Under the pieces are notes generated by a model. The model did no database searches. It worked only from the letters and a program-made list of their open reading frames with translations, and was not told the DNA's origin. The position numbers were made by a program, and so were the translations under genes. Positions 52,441 through 61,122 of a stretch of 63,407 bases of DNA are shown here, piece by piece (within the stretch, counting starts at the first letter, position 1; every line of letters begins with the position of its first letter). Origin of the DNA: Alistipes sp. (GTDB lineage: Bacteria; Bacteroidota; Bacteroidia; Bacteroidales; Rikenellaceae); assembly GCA_017398555.1 (NCBI GenBank), contig JAFQFV010000014.1, forward strand, positions 1 through 63,407, written 5' to 3'.

Positions 52441-52459
52441 CACCGATTATTCTGTGCAC

Positions 52460-52584
52460 TGTTTTATCGTCAAAAGTATGCAGCTGTGGCACATCGTGAT
52501 ATAGGCACGGATGGGACATACTGCGGTATTTCCCATTCGGGACTATGAGGGATATGGCGCAGGTGCGTGCTTTTCACGGCAAAA
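52460..52584. repeat. Dispersed hairpin element, copy E, downstream of serS
   Basis: The same arm order and ends (GTTTTATCGT ... CACGGCAAAA) as copy D at 33177-33302, and a similar TACTGCGGTA tip. It lies between the convergent PHP and serS genes and abuts the serS stop codon, consistent with a terminator role. Confidence 0.65.
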
Positions 52585-53856
52585 TTACTTGATGTAATCA
52601 AAGCCTGTATATGGCACAAGCACCTCCGGAATACGAATACCCTCCTCAGTCTGATTATTCTCAAGCAGGGCTGCTACGATACGTGGCAGGGCGAGAGATG
52701 AACCATTAAGGGTATGAGCGAGCTGGGTCTTCTTATTCTCATCCTTATAGCGGAGCTTGAGGCGGTTTGCCTGGAAAGACTCGAAGTTAGATACTGAAGA
52801 TACCTCCAACCAGCGCTGCTGAGCCTCTGAATATACCTCGAAGTCGTATGTCAGAGCCGATGTGAACGACATATCGCCACCGCAGAGGCGGAGGATACGA
52901 TATGGCAGGCCGAGTGACTTTACAAGACCCTCAACGTGAGCAACCATACCATCGAGTGCCTCATAAGAGTTCTCAGGCAGGGCGAGCTGCACAATTTCGA
53001 CCTTATCGAACTGGTGCAGACGGTTCAGTCCGCGCACATCCTTACCATAAGAGCCGGCCTCACGACGGAAGCAAGGGGTATATGCTGTAAGCTTTACAGG
53101 GAACTCCTTCTTATCGAGGATAACGTCACGATAGATATTTGTCACAGGCACCTCAGCGGTAGGAACGAGGTAGAAGTTATCGGCTGTAGCGTGGTACATC
53201 TGGCCCTCTTTATCAGGCAGCTGACCTGTACCGAAGCCTGACGCCTCATTGACCATTACCGGTGGCTCAATCTCGCGATAGCCGGCAGCGGTGTTGTAGT
53301 CGAGGAAGTAGTTAATCAGCGCGCGCTGCAGACGAGCACCCTTGCCCTTATATACAGGGAAGCCTGCGCCTGTGAGCTTAACGCCCAAATCGAAGTCGAT
53401 GATGTCGTACTTACGAGCGAGCTCCCAGTGTGGCAGTGGGTTTGCAGGGAGAGTTGAGTAGTTCTCGTCAATCTTAACAACGAGGTTATCCTCAGCTGTG
53501 CGACCCTCAGGAACAATATCCGCAGGGAAGTTTGGCAGCAGAACAATCTGTGCATTGAGCTCGGCTGTAGCCTTCTCATGCTCAGCAGCAAGCTCTACCG
53601 AACGAGCCTTAAGTGCAGCAACCTGAGCCTTACGCTGCTCAGCCTCCTCACGTTTGCCCTGACCCATCAGAGCGCCAATCTCCTTGGCAGCCTTATTCTG
53701 CTCGGCAAGGCAAGCATCAAGCTCTGCCTGAAGAGCCTTGCGGCGGTCATCCGCCTCCTCAATCTTTGCGATGATAGGCGCTGCATCAACACCCTTCTTG
53801 GCGAGCTTTGCTATAGCCGCCTCTTTATCGCCACGCAACTGTTGTAATGTAAGCAT
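52585..53856 (-). CDS. serS: Seryl-tRNA synthetase
   Basis: 423 residues. Charges tRNA-Ser. The N-terminal coiled-coil arm (about 30-105; KALQAELDACLAEQNKAAKE) is followed by a class II catalytic core with TGQLPDKEGQMY, TAEVPVTNIY (motif 2 region) and CFRREAGSYGKDVRGLNRLH; motif 3 is LNGSSLALPRIVAALLEN. Minus-strand promoter TATTTTTG at 53894-53901; element E marks its 3' end. Confidence 0.96.
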   Translation of the reverse strand: MLTLQQLRGDKEAAIAKLAKKGVDAAPIIAKIEEADDRRKALQAELDACLAEQNKAAKEIGALMGQGKREEAEQRKAQVAALKARSVELAAEHEKATAELNAQIVLLPNFPADIVPEGRTAEDNLVVKIDENYSTLPANPLPHWELARKYDIIDFDLGVKLTGAGFPVYKGKGARLQRALINYFLDYNTAAGYREIEPPVMVNEASGFGTGQLPDKEGQMYHATADNFYLVPTAEVPVTNIYRDVILDKKEFPVKLTAYTPCFRREAGSYGKDVRGLNRLHQFDKVEIVQLALPENSYEALDGMVAHVEGLVKSLGLPYRILRLCGGDMSFTSALTYDFEVYSEAQQRWLEVSSVSNFESFQANRLKLRYKDENKKTQLAHTLNGSSLALPRIVAALLENNQTEEGIRIPEVLVPYTGFDYIK

Positions 53857-53893
53857 ATTATTCTGTTTTTATGTTTCAAATCCTATTGAACTG

Positions 53894-53952
53894 CAAAAAT
53901 AACAAAATTTTGGCTCAATGTGTCATATCTCGCCAAGAATTTAGTAACTTTG
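53894..53952. promoter_or_regulatory. Divergent promoter pair, serS and U32 gene
   Basis: TATTTTTG on the minus strand (53894-53901) for serS. TAACTTTG on the plus strand (53945-53952) ends only six bases before the U32 start codon at 53959, so that transcript may have almost no leader. Confidence 0.55.
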
Positions 53953-53958
53953 TGCCAA

Positions 53959-55773
53959 ATGAGCTGTTCTGTTCGACATATCGAGTTACTTGCACCTGCA
54001 AAAGATTACCAATCTGCCATCGATGCCATCGATTGTGGAGCGGATGCTGTCTATATCGGTGCGGGGCGTTTTGGTGCTCGTTACGCTGCAACAAATAGTA
54101 TTGAGGATATTGCTCTGGCGGTGAAGTATGCCCACCGTTTCGGGGCGAAGGTATATGTTACGCTCAACACGCTGCTCTATGATGATGAGCTTGCGGCAGC
54201 AAAGGCTCAGGCAGAGGAGCTTGTGGCTGCGGGCGTAGATGCGCTCATTGTTCAGGATATGGCATACTGCCGAATGGGGCTTAAGGTACCACTGCACGCC
54301 TCAACGCAGACCGCTTGCTCGACAACCGAGCAGGTACGATTTTTTGAGAATGTAGGTTTTGAGCGCGCCATTCTTGAGCGCAACCTATCGGCAGCAGAGA
54401 TTGTGCAAATAAGAGGTGGATCAAGCATTGAGCTTGAGGCATTTATCCACGGTGCAATATGCGTCTGTCATAGCGGTCGCTGCTACCTCTCCCGCTCAAC
54501 AAGTGAGAGAAGTGGTAACCGCGGGCAGTGCAGTCAGCCGTGTCGCCTTCCGTACGACCTTACAGATGGCAATGGCAACATATATATAAAGGGTAAGCAC
54601 CTGCTATCGGTCTGCGACCTCGACCTCTCGCAGCATATCGGTCAGATGATTGATGCGGGGGTAAATTCATTCAAAATTGAGGGCCGACTAAAGGATAGGG
54701 TCTATCTCCGAAATATCGTGAGCCACTACCGCCGTCTGCTTGATGAGCAGATAGCTCTGCGTGGCGATTGTTGTCGCGCGTCGGTCGGCACCTCGCAGAT
54801 TGCCTTCGAGCCAAATCCTGCAAAGAGTTTCACCCGTGGCGGTGGCACATACCTCTTTGACGGCAAGCGCGCTGGTGTTGCATCTTTCGACACGCCAAAG
54901 GCTTTAGGCGAGAGAATTGGTCGCGTAACAAAGGTTGCAAGGGGCAGTTTTATGCTTGATAGCAATGTCGCTCTTGCCAATGGTGACGGCATCTGCTTTA
55001 TCGCCAACGGAGAGGCTGTAGGCACAAATATCAACACCGTAAATGGCAGTTGGATAACCCCAAATCGTATAGATGGCATAGCTGTCGGCACAGAGCTATT
55101 CCGCAATTACGACCGACTCTTCTCGCTTGCTGTTGAGCGTAGCCGTATTCGCCGAGCGATAGATGCAAAAGTTACAATCGGCTTTACCGAGAGCTGTATC
55201 ACTGCAACGGCAACAGATTGTTCGGGGGTCAGCGTTACCACAACCCTTGACTACGCATCTGACGAGGCGAAGAACATTGAGAAGATGGAGAGCGTTATCC
55301 GCGAGCAGATGTCAAAGAGCGGCGATACTATTTTCAATATTACGGATGTTGCGATAAATGCCGTTCGCTTTATCCCTGCATCTGTTGTGGCACAGCTTCG
55401 CCGTACGCTGCTGCAAGAGCTTGAGCAGGCGAGAGTGGCGGCACATCCTGCACCACAGCCATTTGTAGAAAAAACAGAGGCAAAGTTCCACAAGCAGAGC
55501 TTGGATTGCTACGACAATATTACCAACGCCTCCTCGCGCGACTTCTACCTCTCTCACGGGGTGAAGAGCATCGAGCAGGGTGTGGATACTCTTCAGAGCA
55601 CTGTCGGCTGCAGGGTTATGATAACCGACTACTGCATCCGCCGTGAGATTGGGCAGTGTCTGCTCAAGAGTCCGACAATTCGCGGCGAGCTCTACCTTGA
55701 GCGCGGACGAAAGAGATATAAACTTACATTTGACTGCAAGCGCTGTCAGATGTCACTCATAGATACGATATGA
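53959..55773 (+). CDS. Peptidase U32 family protein
   Basis: 604 residues from ATG 53959 (MSCSVRHIELLAPAKDYQSA), which matches the family start. U32 signatures: ELLAPAKD, CGADAVYIG, EAFIHGAICVCHSGRCYLS, then the motif SGNRGQCSQPCRLPY and SFKIEGRLKD. A C-terminal extension of about 200 residues follows, as in the longer members (YhbU/TrhP-like). U32 proteins act in tRNA or ubiquinone hydroxylation and the conserved Cys ligate a cluster; peptidase activity is not certain. Its ATGA overlaps the methyltransferase gene. Confidence 0.85.
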   Translation: MSCSVRHIELLAPAKDYQSAIDAIDCGADAVYIGAGRFGARYAATNSIEDIALAVKYAHRFGAKVYVTLNTLLYDDELAAAKAQAEELVAAGVDALIVQDMAYCRMGLKVPLHASTQTACSTTEQVRFFENVGFERAILERNLSAAEIVQIRGGSSIELEAFIHGAICVCHSGRCYLSRSTSERSGNRGQCSQPCRLPYDLTDGNGNIYIKGKHLLSVCDLDLSQHIGQMIDAGVNSFKIEGRLKDRVYLRNIVSHYRRLLDEQIALRGDCCRASVGTSQIAFEPNPAKSFTRGGGTYLFDGKRAGVASFDTPKALGERIGRVTKVARGSFMLDSNVALANGDGICFIANGEAVGTNINTVNGSWITPNRIDGIAVGTELFRNYDRLFSLAVERSRIRRAIDAKVTIGFTESCITATATDCSGVSVTTTLDYASDEAKNIEKMESVIREQMSKSGDTIFNITDVAINAVRFIPASVVAQLRRTLLQELEQARVAAHPAPQPFVEKTEAKFHKQSLDCYDNITNASSRDFYLSHGVKSIEQGVDTLQSTVGCRVMITDYCIRREIGQCLLKSPTIRGELYLERGRKRYKLTFDCKRCQMSLIDTI

Positions 55774-56636
55774 ATATAAAGACCATTTTCCCGGACTATA
55801 CACTTATCGATACAGGCGATGGCGAGAAGCTTGAGCGTTTCGGTGGCTTTACCATGCGACGCCCCGAGCCGCAGGCTATTTGGCGTAAAACGCTCTCCGA
55901 GCAGCAGTGGCAAGCCTCTGCCGATGCCTCATTTATGCGCGATGAACGCAGTGAGGAGCGTGGTGAGTGGCGACTAAAGCCTAAGATGCCGTCACGCTGG
56001 CACATCAGCTACGACTACAAGGATATGCACCTGAAGATGCGTTTGGCACTCACATCGTTCAAGCACGTCGGCATCTTCCCTGAGCAGGCGGCAAATTGGA
56101 ACTTTATCTACGACTGCTGCAAGGAGATTGGCAGTGCAAAGGTGCTCAACCTCTTCGCCTATACAGGTGGTGCTACGCTTGCTGCGAAGGCCGCAGGGGC
56201 TGATGTAACACACGTGGACTCGGTAAAGCAGGTGGTCACTTGGTCGCGCGAGAATATGGAGGCGAGTGGTCTTGATGGCGTGCGTTGGATTGTCGAGGAT
56301 GCGCTGAAGTTTGTGCAGCGCGAGGTGCGCCGTGGCAACCGTTATAACGGTATAATTCTTGACCCTCCCGCTTATGGCAGAGGTGCAAATGGAGAGAAGT
56401 GGGTACTTGAGCAGAACATTACCCAGATGCTTGAGTGTTGTGCCGAACTGCTTGAGAAGAGTAACGCATTTTTGGTACTCAACCTCTACTCTATGGGTCT
56501 GTCATCTACCCTTGCACGTACCGCTGTGCGTCAATGTTTCGGCGAGCCGAAGGTGGAGGAGTGCGGCGAGCTCTACTTTGAGGACAAGGCAGGTAAAGAG
56601 CTGCCATTAGGCACATATTATCGTTTTAAGAGGTAA
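55770..56636 (+). CDS. SAM-dependent methyltransferase (RlmI/RlmK-like)
   Basis: 288 residues. Class I Rossmann fold: SAM motif VLNLFAYTGGATLAAKAAGA, acidic end of beta-2 VTHVDSVKQ, and catalytic LDPPAYGRGANGEKW, resembling rRNA cytosine-C5 or guanine-N2 methyltransferases of the RlmI/RlmK type. The N-terminal PUA domain of RlmI is missing. The target is probably rRNA, by inference. It overlaps the U32 gene by four bases. Confidence 0.82.
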   Translation: MNIKTIFPDYTLIDTGDGEKLERFGGFTMRRPEPQAIWRKTLSEQQWQASADASFMRDERSEERGEWRLKPKMPSRWHISYDYKDMHLKMRLALTSFKHVGIFPEQAANWNFIYDCCKEIGSAKVLNLFAYTGGATLAAKAAGADVTHVDSVKQVVTWSRENMEASGLDGVRWIVEDALKFVQREVRRGNRYNGIILDPPAYGRGANGEKWVLEQNITQMLECCAELLEKSNAFLVLNLYSMGLSSTLARTAVRQCFGEPKVEECGELYFEDKAGKELPLGTYYRFKR

Positions 56637-56658
56637 TAATTATAAATAGAAGATAACT

Positions 56659-56937
56659 ATGGTTTTATCACTGATTATTTTTGGGCTTTTGAGTGGTTCG
56701 CTCTTCTCTGTACTTATCGGAATCTTGGGCGCATCACGAAAGATTGGCTTTGGCTGGTCATTTATCCTTTCGCTGCTCCTCACACCAATTGGCGGACTTA
56801 TCTGTGTGCTGATATCCGACCCTCTGCCAACAGGCCAGCGTAAATGGGGATGTCTTGCCAATCTGATACTTATCGCCGCTATTGCAATGTTGGTGATGTT
56901 TGTGCTCGCTGTGCTCGGCACACTTACTATAGCTTAA
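56659..56937 (+). CDS. Small two-helix membrane protein
   Basis: 92 residues, mostly hydrophobic, with helices at about 1-23, 31-52 and 66-90. Family not recognised; the sequence ILGASRKIGFGWSFILSLLL, then TPIGGLICVLIS resembles superinfection-exclusion or DUF-type small inner-membrane proteins. Its stop codon is part of hairpin element C. Confidence 0.5.
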   Translation: MVLSLIIFGLLSGSLFSVLIGILGASRKIGFGWSFILSLLLTPIGGLICVLISDPLPTGQRKWGCLANLILIAAIAMLVMFVLAVLGTLTIA

Positions 56938-57066
56938 AGAGGTTGAATAAAAAGATGTAGTTTTAGGCTTGCGAAGCCCAAAAAACCGCAGCATACTAAA
57001 CGTATGTGAGGATTTTAAGGGCGAGTATAACGACAAAATAGACTTTTTATTCAGCCTCCTTAAGCT
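56931..57066. repeat. Dispersed hairpin element, TACTAARRCGTA-loop family, copy C
   Basis: Outer arms of 24 bases (AGCTTAAAGAGGTTGAATAA...) pair with 57043-57066 with two mismatches. The tip is CATAC-TAAAC-GTATG, identical to copy A. The element fills the gap between two convergent genes, and its ends overlap both stop codons. Confidence 0.8.
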
Positions 57067-57604
57067 ATAGCGCATAGATTACTATACCCGCTACTGCTGA
57101 GAGAACAATCAGCAGTATCGGGTTTACTTTTTTATAGCTCGCGTAGAGTGTAAGTCCAAAGAGAATCCAGCTCCAATGGTCGATAAATGTACGGTCTGCG
57201 CTCTGCTTCGGGAATATTAGCAGCAGTGCCGCCGCCACAATCATACCTACGACAATCGGTTTCATACCCGTCAGCACACCGTGCACATAACGATTATCCT
57301 TGAGCTTAAGGAAGAACTTTGTCAGCGCAAGCATAACGGTCAGCGCCGGCAGGCAGACGGCGAATGTAGCGACTACCGAGCCCCAAAAACCACCCACAGT
57401 ATAGCCGATATATGTTGCCGAGTTGATTGCAATCGGGCCGGGTGTCATCTGAGATATAGCCACAATATCGGCAAACTGCGAGGCGGTAATCCACCCCTGC
57501 TGCTCGACAATCTCATTCTGAATAAGCGAGAGCATTGCATAGCCGCCACCAAAGCCGAAGAAGCCAATCTTCAGATAGGAGAGAAATAGTTGCAGATATA
57601 TCAT
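57065..57604 (-). CDS. Chromate transporter subunit, short form (second half)
   Basis: 179 residues of the CHR family: GFFGFGGGYAMLSLIQNEIV, QMTPGPIAINSATYIGYTVG. Short-chain CHR proteins occur as pairs that together equal one full-length ChrA. The adjacent gene (57601-58140) encodes the partner, and the ORFs overlap by four bases. About five transmembrane segments. Chromate or another oxyanion is exported or exchanged; the natural substrate is unproven. Confidence 0.85.
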   Translation of the reverse strand: MIYLQLFLSYLKIGFFGFGGGYAMLSLIQNEIVEQQGWITASQFADIVAISQMTPGPIAINSATYIGYTVGGFWGSVVATFAVCLPALTVMLALTKFFLKLKDNRYVHGVLTGMKPIVVGMIVAAALLLIFPKQSADRTFIDHWSWILFGLTLYASYKKVNPILLIVLSAVAGIVIYAL

Positions 57605-58140
57605 TGCCTACCTCCTCTCTCTATTGTGTAGATAGTCCACAGCAGCCCCGCCGCAGCACCTGCCACAAGAACATATACAGGCGAAACGCCGAAATACCAA
57701 ATCAGCAGAGCTGTTACCCCCGCCACAATCCACAGCCAATGGTTCATACCCTTTGCAAGCCCCACAATCGGAGCCACAATAAGCGCCACAACGGCAGGAC
57801 GCATAGCCTTAAAGGCTGCATCGACCACAACATTATCACGAATATCGGCAAAGAATAGCGCCACAAGAAGGATTATCGTAAACGATGGCAGGACAATACC
57901 CATCAGCGCCGAGAGTGCCCCCTTCAGACCACTGATACGATAACCGACAAAGACCGCCGTATTGAGCGCAATAGGTCCCGGTGCAGATTGTGCAATAGTG
58001 AGCAGGTCGAGGAAATCTTCACGCCTTACCCAACCATTTTTATCTATAACCTCACGCTCAATAAGCGGCACCATAGCATAACCGCCACCAAAGGTGAAGG
58101 CACCGATTTTAAGGAAGGATATAAACAGTTGCCAGAGCAT
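57601..58140 (-). CDS. Chromate transporter subunit, short form (first half)
   Basis: 179 residues, homologous to its neighbour: IGAFTFGGGYAMVPLIEREV, QSAPGPIALNTAVFVGYRIS. The pair forms a heterodimeric CHR transporter. The rsmE gene starts directly upstream on the same strand, leaving three bases, so cotranscription is likely. Confidence 0.85.
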   Translation of the reverse strand: MLWQLFISFLKIGAFTFGGGYAMVPLIEREVIDKNGWVRREDFLDLLTIAQSAPGPIALNTAVFVGYRISGLKGALSALMGIVLPSFTIILLVALFFADIRDNVVVDAAFKAMRPAVVALIVAPIVGLAKGMNHWLWIVAGVTALLIWYFGVSPVYVLVAGAAAGLLWTIYTIERGGRQ

Positions 58141-58142
58141 CT

Positions 58143-58853
58143 CTACAAAGTATTAACCACTGCCACCATAGCCACAGCCATTACCGCAGCCGTCTCAGTG
58201 CGAAGTCGCTGTGTGCCCAAAGTAATCTCCTCAAAGCCATTCTCAACAGCAAGGCGCACCTCCTCAGGCGAGAAGTCGCCCTCAGGGCCAATCAGCACAA
58301 CCGCGCTCTGTCCTGCCTGAAGAGTTGAGGCAAGGTAACTCTTACCCTTGACAGCCTCGCCGCAGTGGGCGATAAACTTTCGACCCTCAAACTGTCGAGT
58401 AACAAAACGCTTGAAGTCGGTTATATCCTCAAGAGTCGGGTGGTATGCCTTAAGCGACTGCTTAACTGCCGCCGTAATAACTTTCATCTCTCGCTCAGGC
58501 TTGATTACCCTACGCTCGGAGTGCTCTGTTTCAAGGGCCACGAAGCTATCGACACCAATCTCTGTCGCCTTCTCCAAAAACCACTCGAAGCGGTCGATAT
58601 TCTTTGTCGGAGCCACCGCCATAGTGAGGTTATAGTCGCGTTTCTCAAACTCGTACTTACTCTCCACCACGCGCACGGTGCAGTGCTTTGCACTATCCGA
58701 AACCACCTGGCAGAGGTGGAGCGCTCCCCTACCGTCTGTGATGTGCAGAGTATCGCCAACAGAGAGGCGTAACACCTTAATTGCGTGCTTTGACTCCTCC
58801 TCGGCAAGGGTATATTCGGGAAGAGTTATATCCGGTGCGTAGAATAATTGCAT
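58143..58853 (-). CDS. rsmE: 16S rRNA m3U1498 methyltransferase RsmE
   Basis: 236 residues from ATG 58853 (MQLFYAPDI). SPOUT-class enzyme with the N-terminal OB-like domain (KHAIKVLRLSVGDTLHITDG) and C-terminal knot (SAVVLIGPEGDFSPEEVRLA, then GTQRLRTETAAVMA), both diagnostic of RsmE. A much longer upstream extension is rejected. Divergent from the M3 peptidase gene. Confidence 0.92.
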   Translation of the reverse strand: MQLFYAPDITLPEYTLAEEESKHAIKVLRLSVGDTLHITDGRGALHLCQVVSDSAKHCTVRVVESKYEFEKRDYNLTMAVAPTKNIDRFEWFLEKATEIGVDSFVALETEHSERRVIKPEREMKVITAAVKQSLKAYHPTLEDITDFKRFVTRQFEGRKFIAHCGEAVKGKSYLASTLQAGQSAVVLIGPEGDFSPEEVRLAVENGFEEITLGTQRLRTETAAVMAVAMVAVVNTL

Positions 58854-58882
58854 AAAACGATGGGGGTTTCTGATTTTTTCAC

Positions 58883-58890
58883 TACTTTTG
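58883..58890 (+). promoter_or_regulatory. -7 box of the M3 peptidase operon
   Basis: TACTTTTG, 27 bases before the ATG at 58918. Confidence 0.55.
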
Positions 58891-58917
58891 CCTACAAAGA
58901 TAGTAATTTTTAACAAT

Positions 58918-61110
58918 ATGAAGCGTTTAGCAGTTATATTATTGGCAATTTCTATGATTGGTTGCAACAAGCAGAGGGAGGAGATTCTCCCAAATCCATT
59001 CTTCGAGCAGTGGACTACCCCTTATGGTGTTCCGCCGTTTGAGAGTATCAAGACTTACCACTACCAGCCCGCTTTTGAGCGTGCAATTTCTCTCCACAAC
59101 GAGGAGATTGCAGCTATCGTAGCTTTGGAAGAGGAGCCAACATTCGAGAACACTATTGCGGCGATGGATCGCAGTGGTCGAATGTTGTCTGATGTGGTGA
59201 ATGTTTTCAGTATGATTTGCGCTGCCGAGACCAACGAGCAGCTACAGGAGTTGGAGGGTCAGCTGATGCCGCAGCTCACCGTTCACAACGATGCAATACT
59301 TATGAATGACCAGCTGTTCAAGCGTGTTAAGGCGGTCTATGACACCCGCAACAGTCTGGACCTCGACCCTGACCAGATTCGCCTGACAGAGAAGATTTAT
59401 GACGACTTTGTTCGCAGCGGTGCTCTGCTCGATGCCGAGAAGAAGGCTCGATTGGCAGAGATTAACGAGGAGCTCTCTGCGCTCTCTGTTCGCTTCGGTA
59501 GCAACGTACTTGCAGAGAATAACAACTTTGTCATGTATCAGACCGATCAGCAGGTAGCCTCTCTGCCAACCTCTGTTCGTGATGCAGCACGAGAGAAGGC
59601 AAAGGAGCTTGGTGAGGATGGTAAGTATGCCTTTACACTCCACAAGCCGAGCATGTTGCCATTCCTTACATACTCTACCGAGCGTGAGGCTCGAGAGGAG
59701 CTCTATCGTGCATATATCAACCGTTGTAACAACAACGACGAGTATGATAACAAGCAGATTATCAATGATATGATTCGTCTGCGTACAGAGAAGGCTCATC
59801 TGCTCGGTTACAAATCTTATGCACACTATGTAACCTCTGACCAGATGGCGTCAAATCCAAAGGCGGTATATAGTCTGCTTGAGGAGGTTTGGGAGCCTGC
59901 GGTAGAGCGTGCAAAGGAGGAGCTTGCCGAGATGGAGAAGATGTTTAAGGAGGACTACACCGACAGCGAGTATAAGTTCGAGTCTTGGGATTGGTGGTTC
60001 TATGCCGAGAAGGTCCGTCAGAAGAAGTATGCCCTTAATGAGGATATTATCCGTGGCTACTTCTCGCTCGACAACACCCGTCAGGGTATCTTCAACTTGG
60101 CAAATCGCCTCTTCGGCATCACTTTCCGCCCTGTAACTGTACCTGTATATCACAAGGAGGTATCTGCATACGAAGTGCTTGACAAGGACGAGAGCCATCT
60201 GGGTATCCTCTACTTCGACTTCCACCCACGCGCAGGTAAGGGTCAAGGTGCTTGGTGCGGCTACTACCGCGAGCAGCGTTATGAGGCTGACGGCACACGC
60301 ACAGCGCCTGTGGTAAGCATTGTCTGCAACTTCACCCGCCCTACAGAGAGCACTCCGTCGTTGCTTACACTCGATGAGGTGACAACACTCTTCCACGAGT
60401 TCGGACACGCGCTCCACTTCCTCTTTACCGATGTCCGTTACAACGGCCTGATTAGCGTTGAGGGTGACTTTGTTGAGCTGCCGTCACAGATTATGGAGAA
60501 TTGGGCACTCACTCCGCAGATGTTGCGCACATACGCTACACACTACCGTTCAGGTGAGATTATCCGCGACCAATATATCTCACGCATTGATAATAGCGCA
60601 CTCTTTAACCAGGGTTTCAACACCACTGAGCTTATCGCCGCTGCGCTGAGCGATATGGATATTCACTCGACAACAGAGTACTCACCGATTGATGTTGATG
60701 GCTTTGAGTACAACGCCCTCTACACCAAGCGCGGCATGATATCCCAGATTGAGCCACGCTACCACTACACCTACTTCGCCCACATCTTCTCCGGTGGTTA
60801 CTCTGCCGGCTACTACTTCTACACTTGGGCAGAGGTGCTTGATAAGGATGCCTTCGAGGCGTTCCGTGAGACAGGCGATATCTTCGACCGCCGCACTGCC
60901 GATGCCTTCCGCCGTGAGATTTTATCAAAGGGTGGCTCGAAGGATGGCATGAGCCTCTACAAGGCGTTCCGTGGCAAGAGCCCCGACAAGAGCGCACTGC
61001 TCAAGGCTCGCGGACTGTGGAAGGAGCCTGAGGTAGATAGCATAGAGATTACAAAGGAGTCTAAAGAGGCTACTATCCGCGAGATGTTAAAGATGAAGAG
61101 AACCAAATAA
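58918..61110 (+). CDS. M3-family metallopeptidase lipoprotein (Dcp-like), copy 1
   Basis: 730 residues from ATG 58918, which gives a lipobox (SMIGC, Cys16); the upstream ATG at 58888 would not. The thermolysin-like zincin motif is TTLFHEFGHALHFLF (HExxH, about residues 500-504), with the downstream Glu in FVELPSQIMENW. M3A peptidyl-dipeptidases cleave dipeptides from C-termini; an envelope location is implied. Its start NPFFEQWTTPYGVPPFESI aligns with copy 2. Confidence 0.92.
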   Translation: MKRLAVILLAISMIGCNKQREEILPNPFFEQWTTPYGVPPFESIKTYHYQPAFERAISLHNEEIAAIVALEEEPTFENTIAAMDRSGRMLSDVVNVFSMICAAETNEQLQELEGQLMPQLTVHNDAILMNDQLFKRVKAVYDTRNSLDLDPDQIRLTEKIYDDFVRSGALLDAEKKARLAEINEELSALSVRFGSNVLAENNNFVMYQTDQQVASLPTSVRDAAREKAKELGEDGKYAFTLHKPSMLPFLTYSTEREAREELYRAYINRCNNNDEYDNKQIINDMIRLRTEKAHLLGYKSYAHYVTSDQMASNPKAVYSLLEEVWEPAVERAKEELAEMEKMFKEDYTDSEYKFESWDWWFYAEKVRQKKYALNEDIIRGYFSLDNTRQGIFNLANRLFGITFRPVTVPVYHKEVSAYEVLDKDESHLGILYFDFHPRAGKGQGAWCGYYREQRYEADGTRTAPVVSIVCNFTRPTESTPSLLTLDEVTTLFHEFGHALHFLFTDVRYNGLISVEGDFVELPSQIMENWALTPQMLRTYATHYRSGEIIRDQYISRIDNSALFNQGFNTTELIAAALSDMDIHSTTEYSPIDVDGFEYNALYTKRGMISQIEPRYHYTYFAHIFSGGYSAGYYFYTWAEVLDKDAFEAFRETGDIFDRRTADAFRREILSKGGSKDGMSLYKAFRGKSPDKSALLKARGLWKEPEVDSIEITKESKEATIREMLKMKRTK

Positions 61111-61122
61111 TAACAAACAACT

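Noticed and set aside
52204-52443. 79-residue minus-strand frame with a hydrophobic start
   Set aside because: It coincides with a hairpin-forming repeat; the apparent protein (Pro/Gly-rich, KPPLGGLKG) is a by-product of the CCCCCT arms.
59242-59826. A 194-residue minus-strand frame within the first M3 peptidase gene
   Set aside because: It is a shadow of a conserved enzyme on the other strand.
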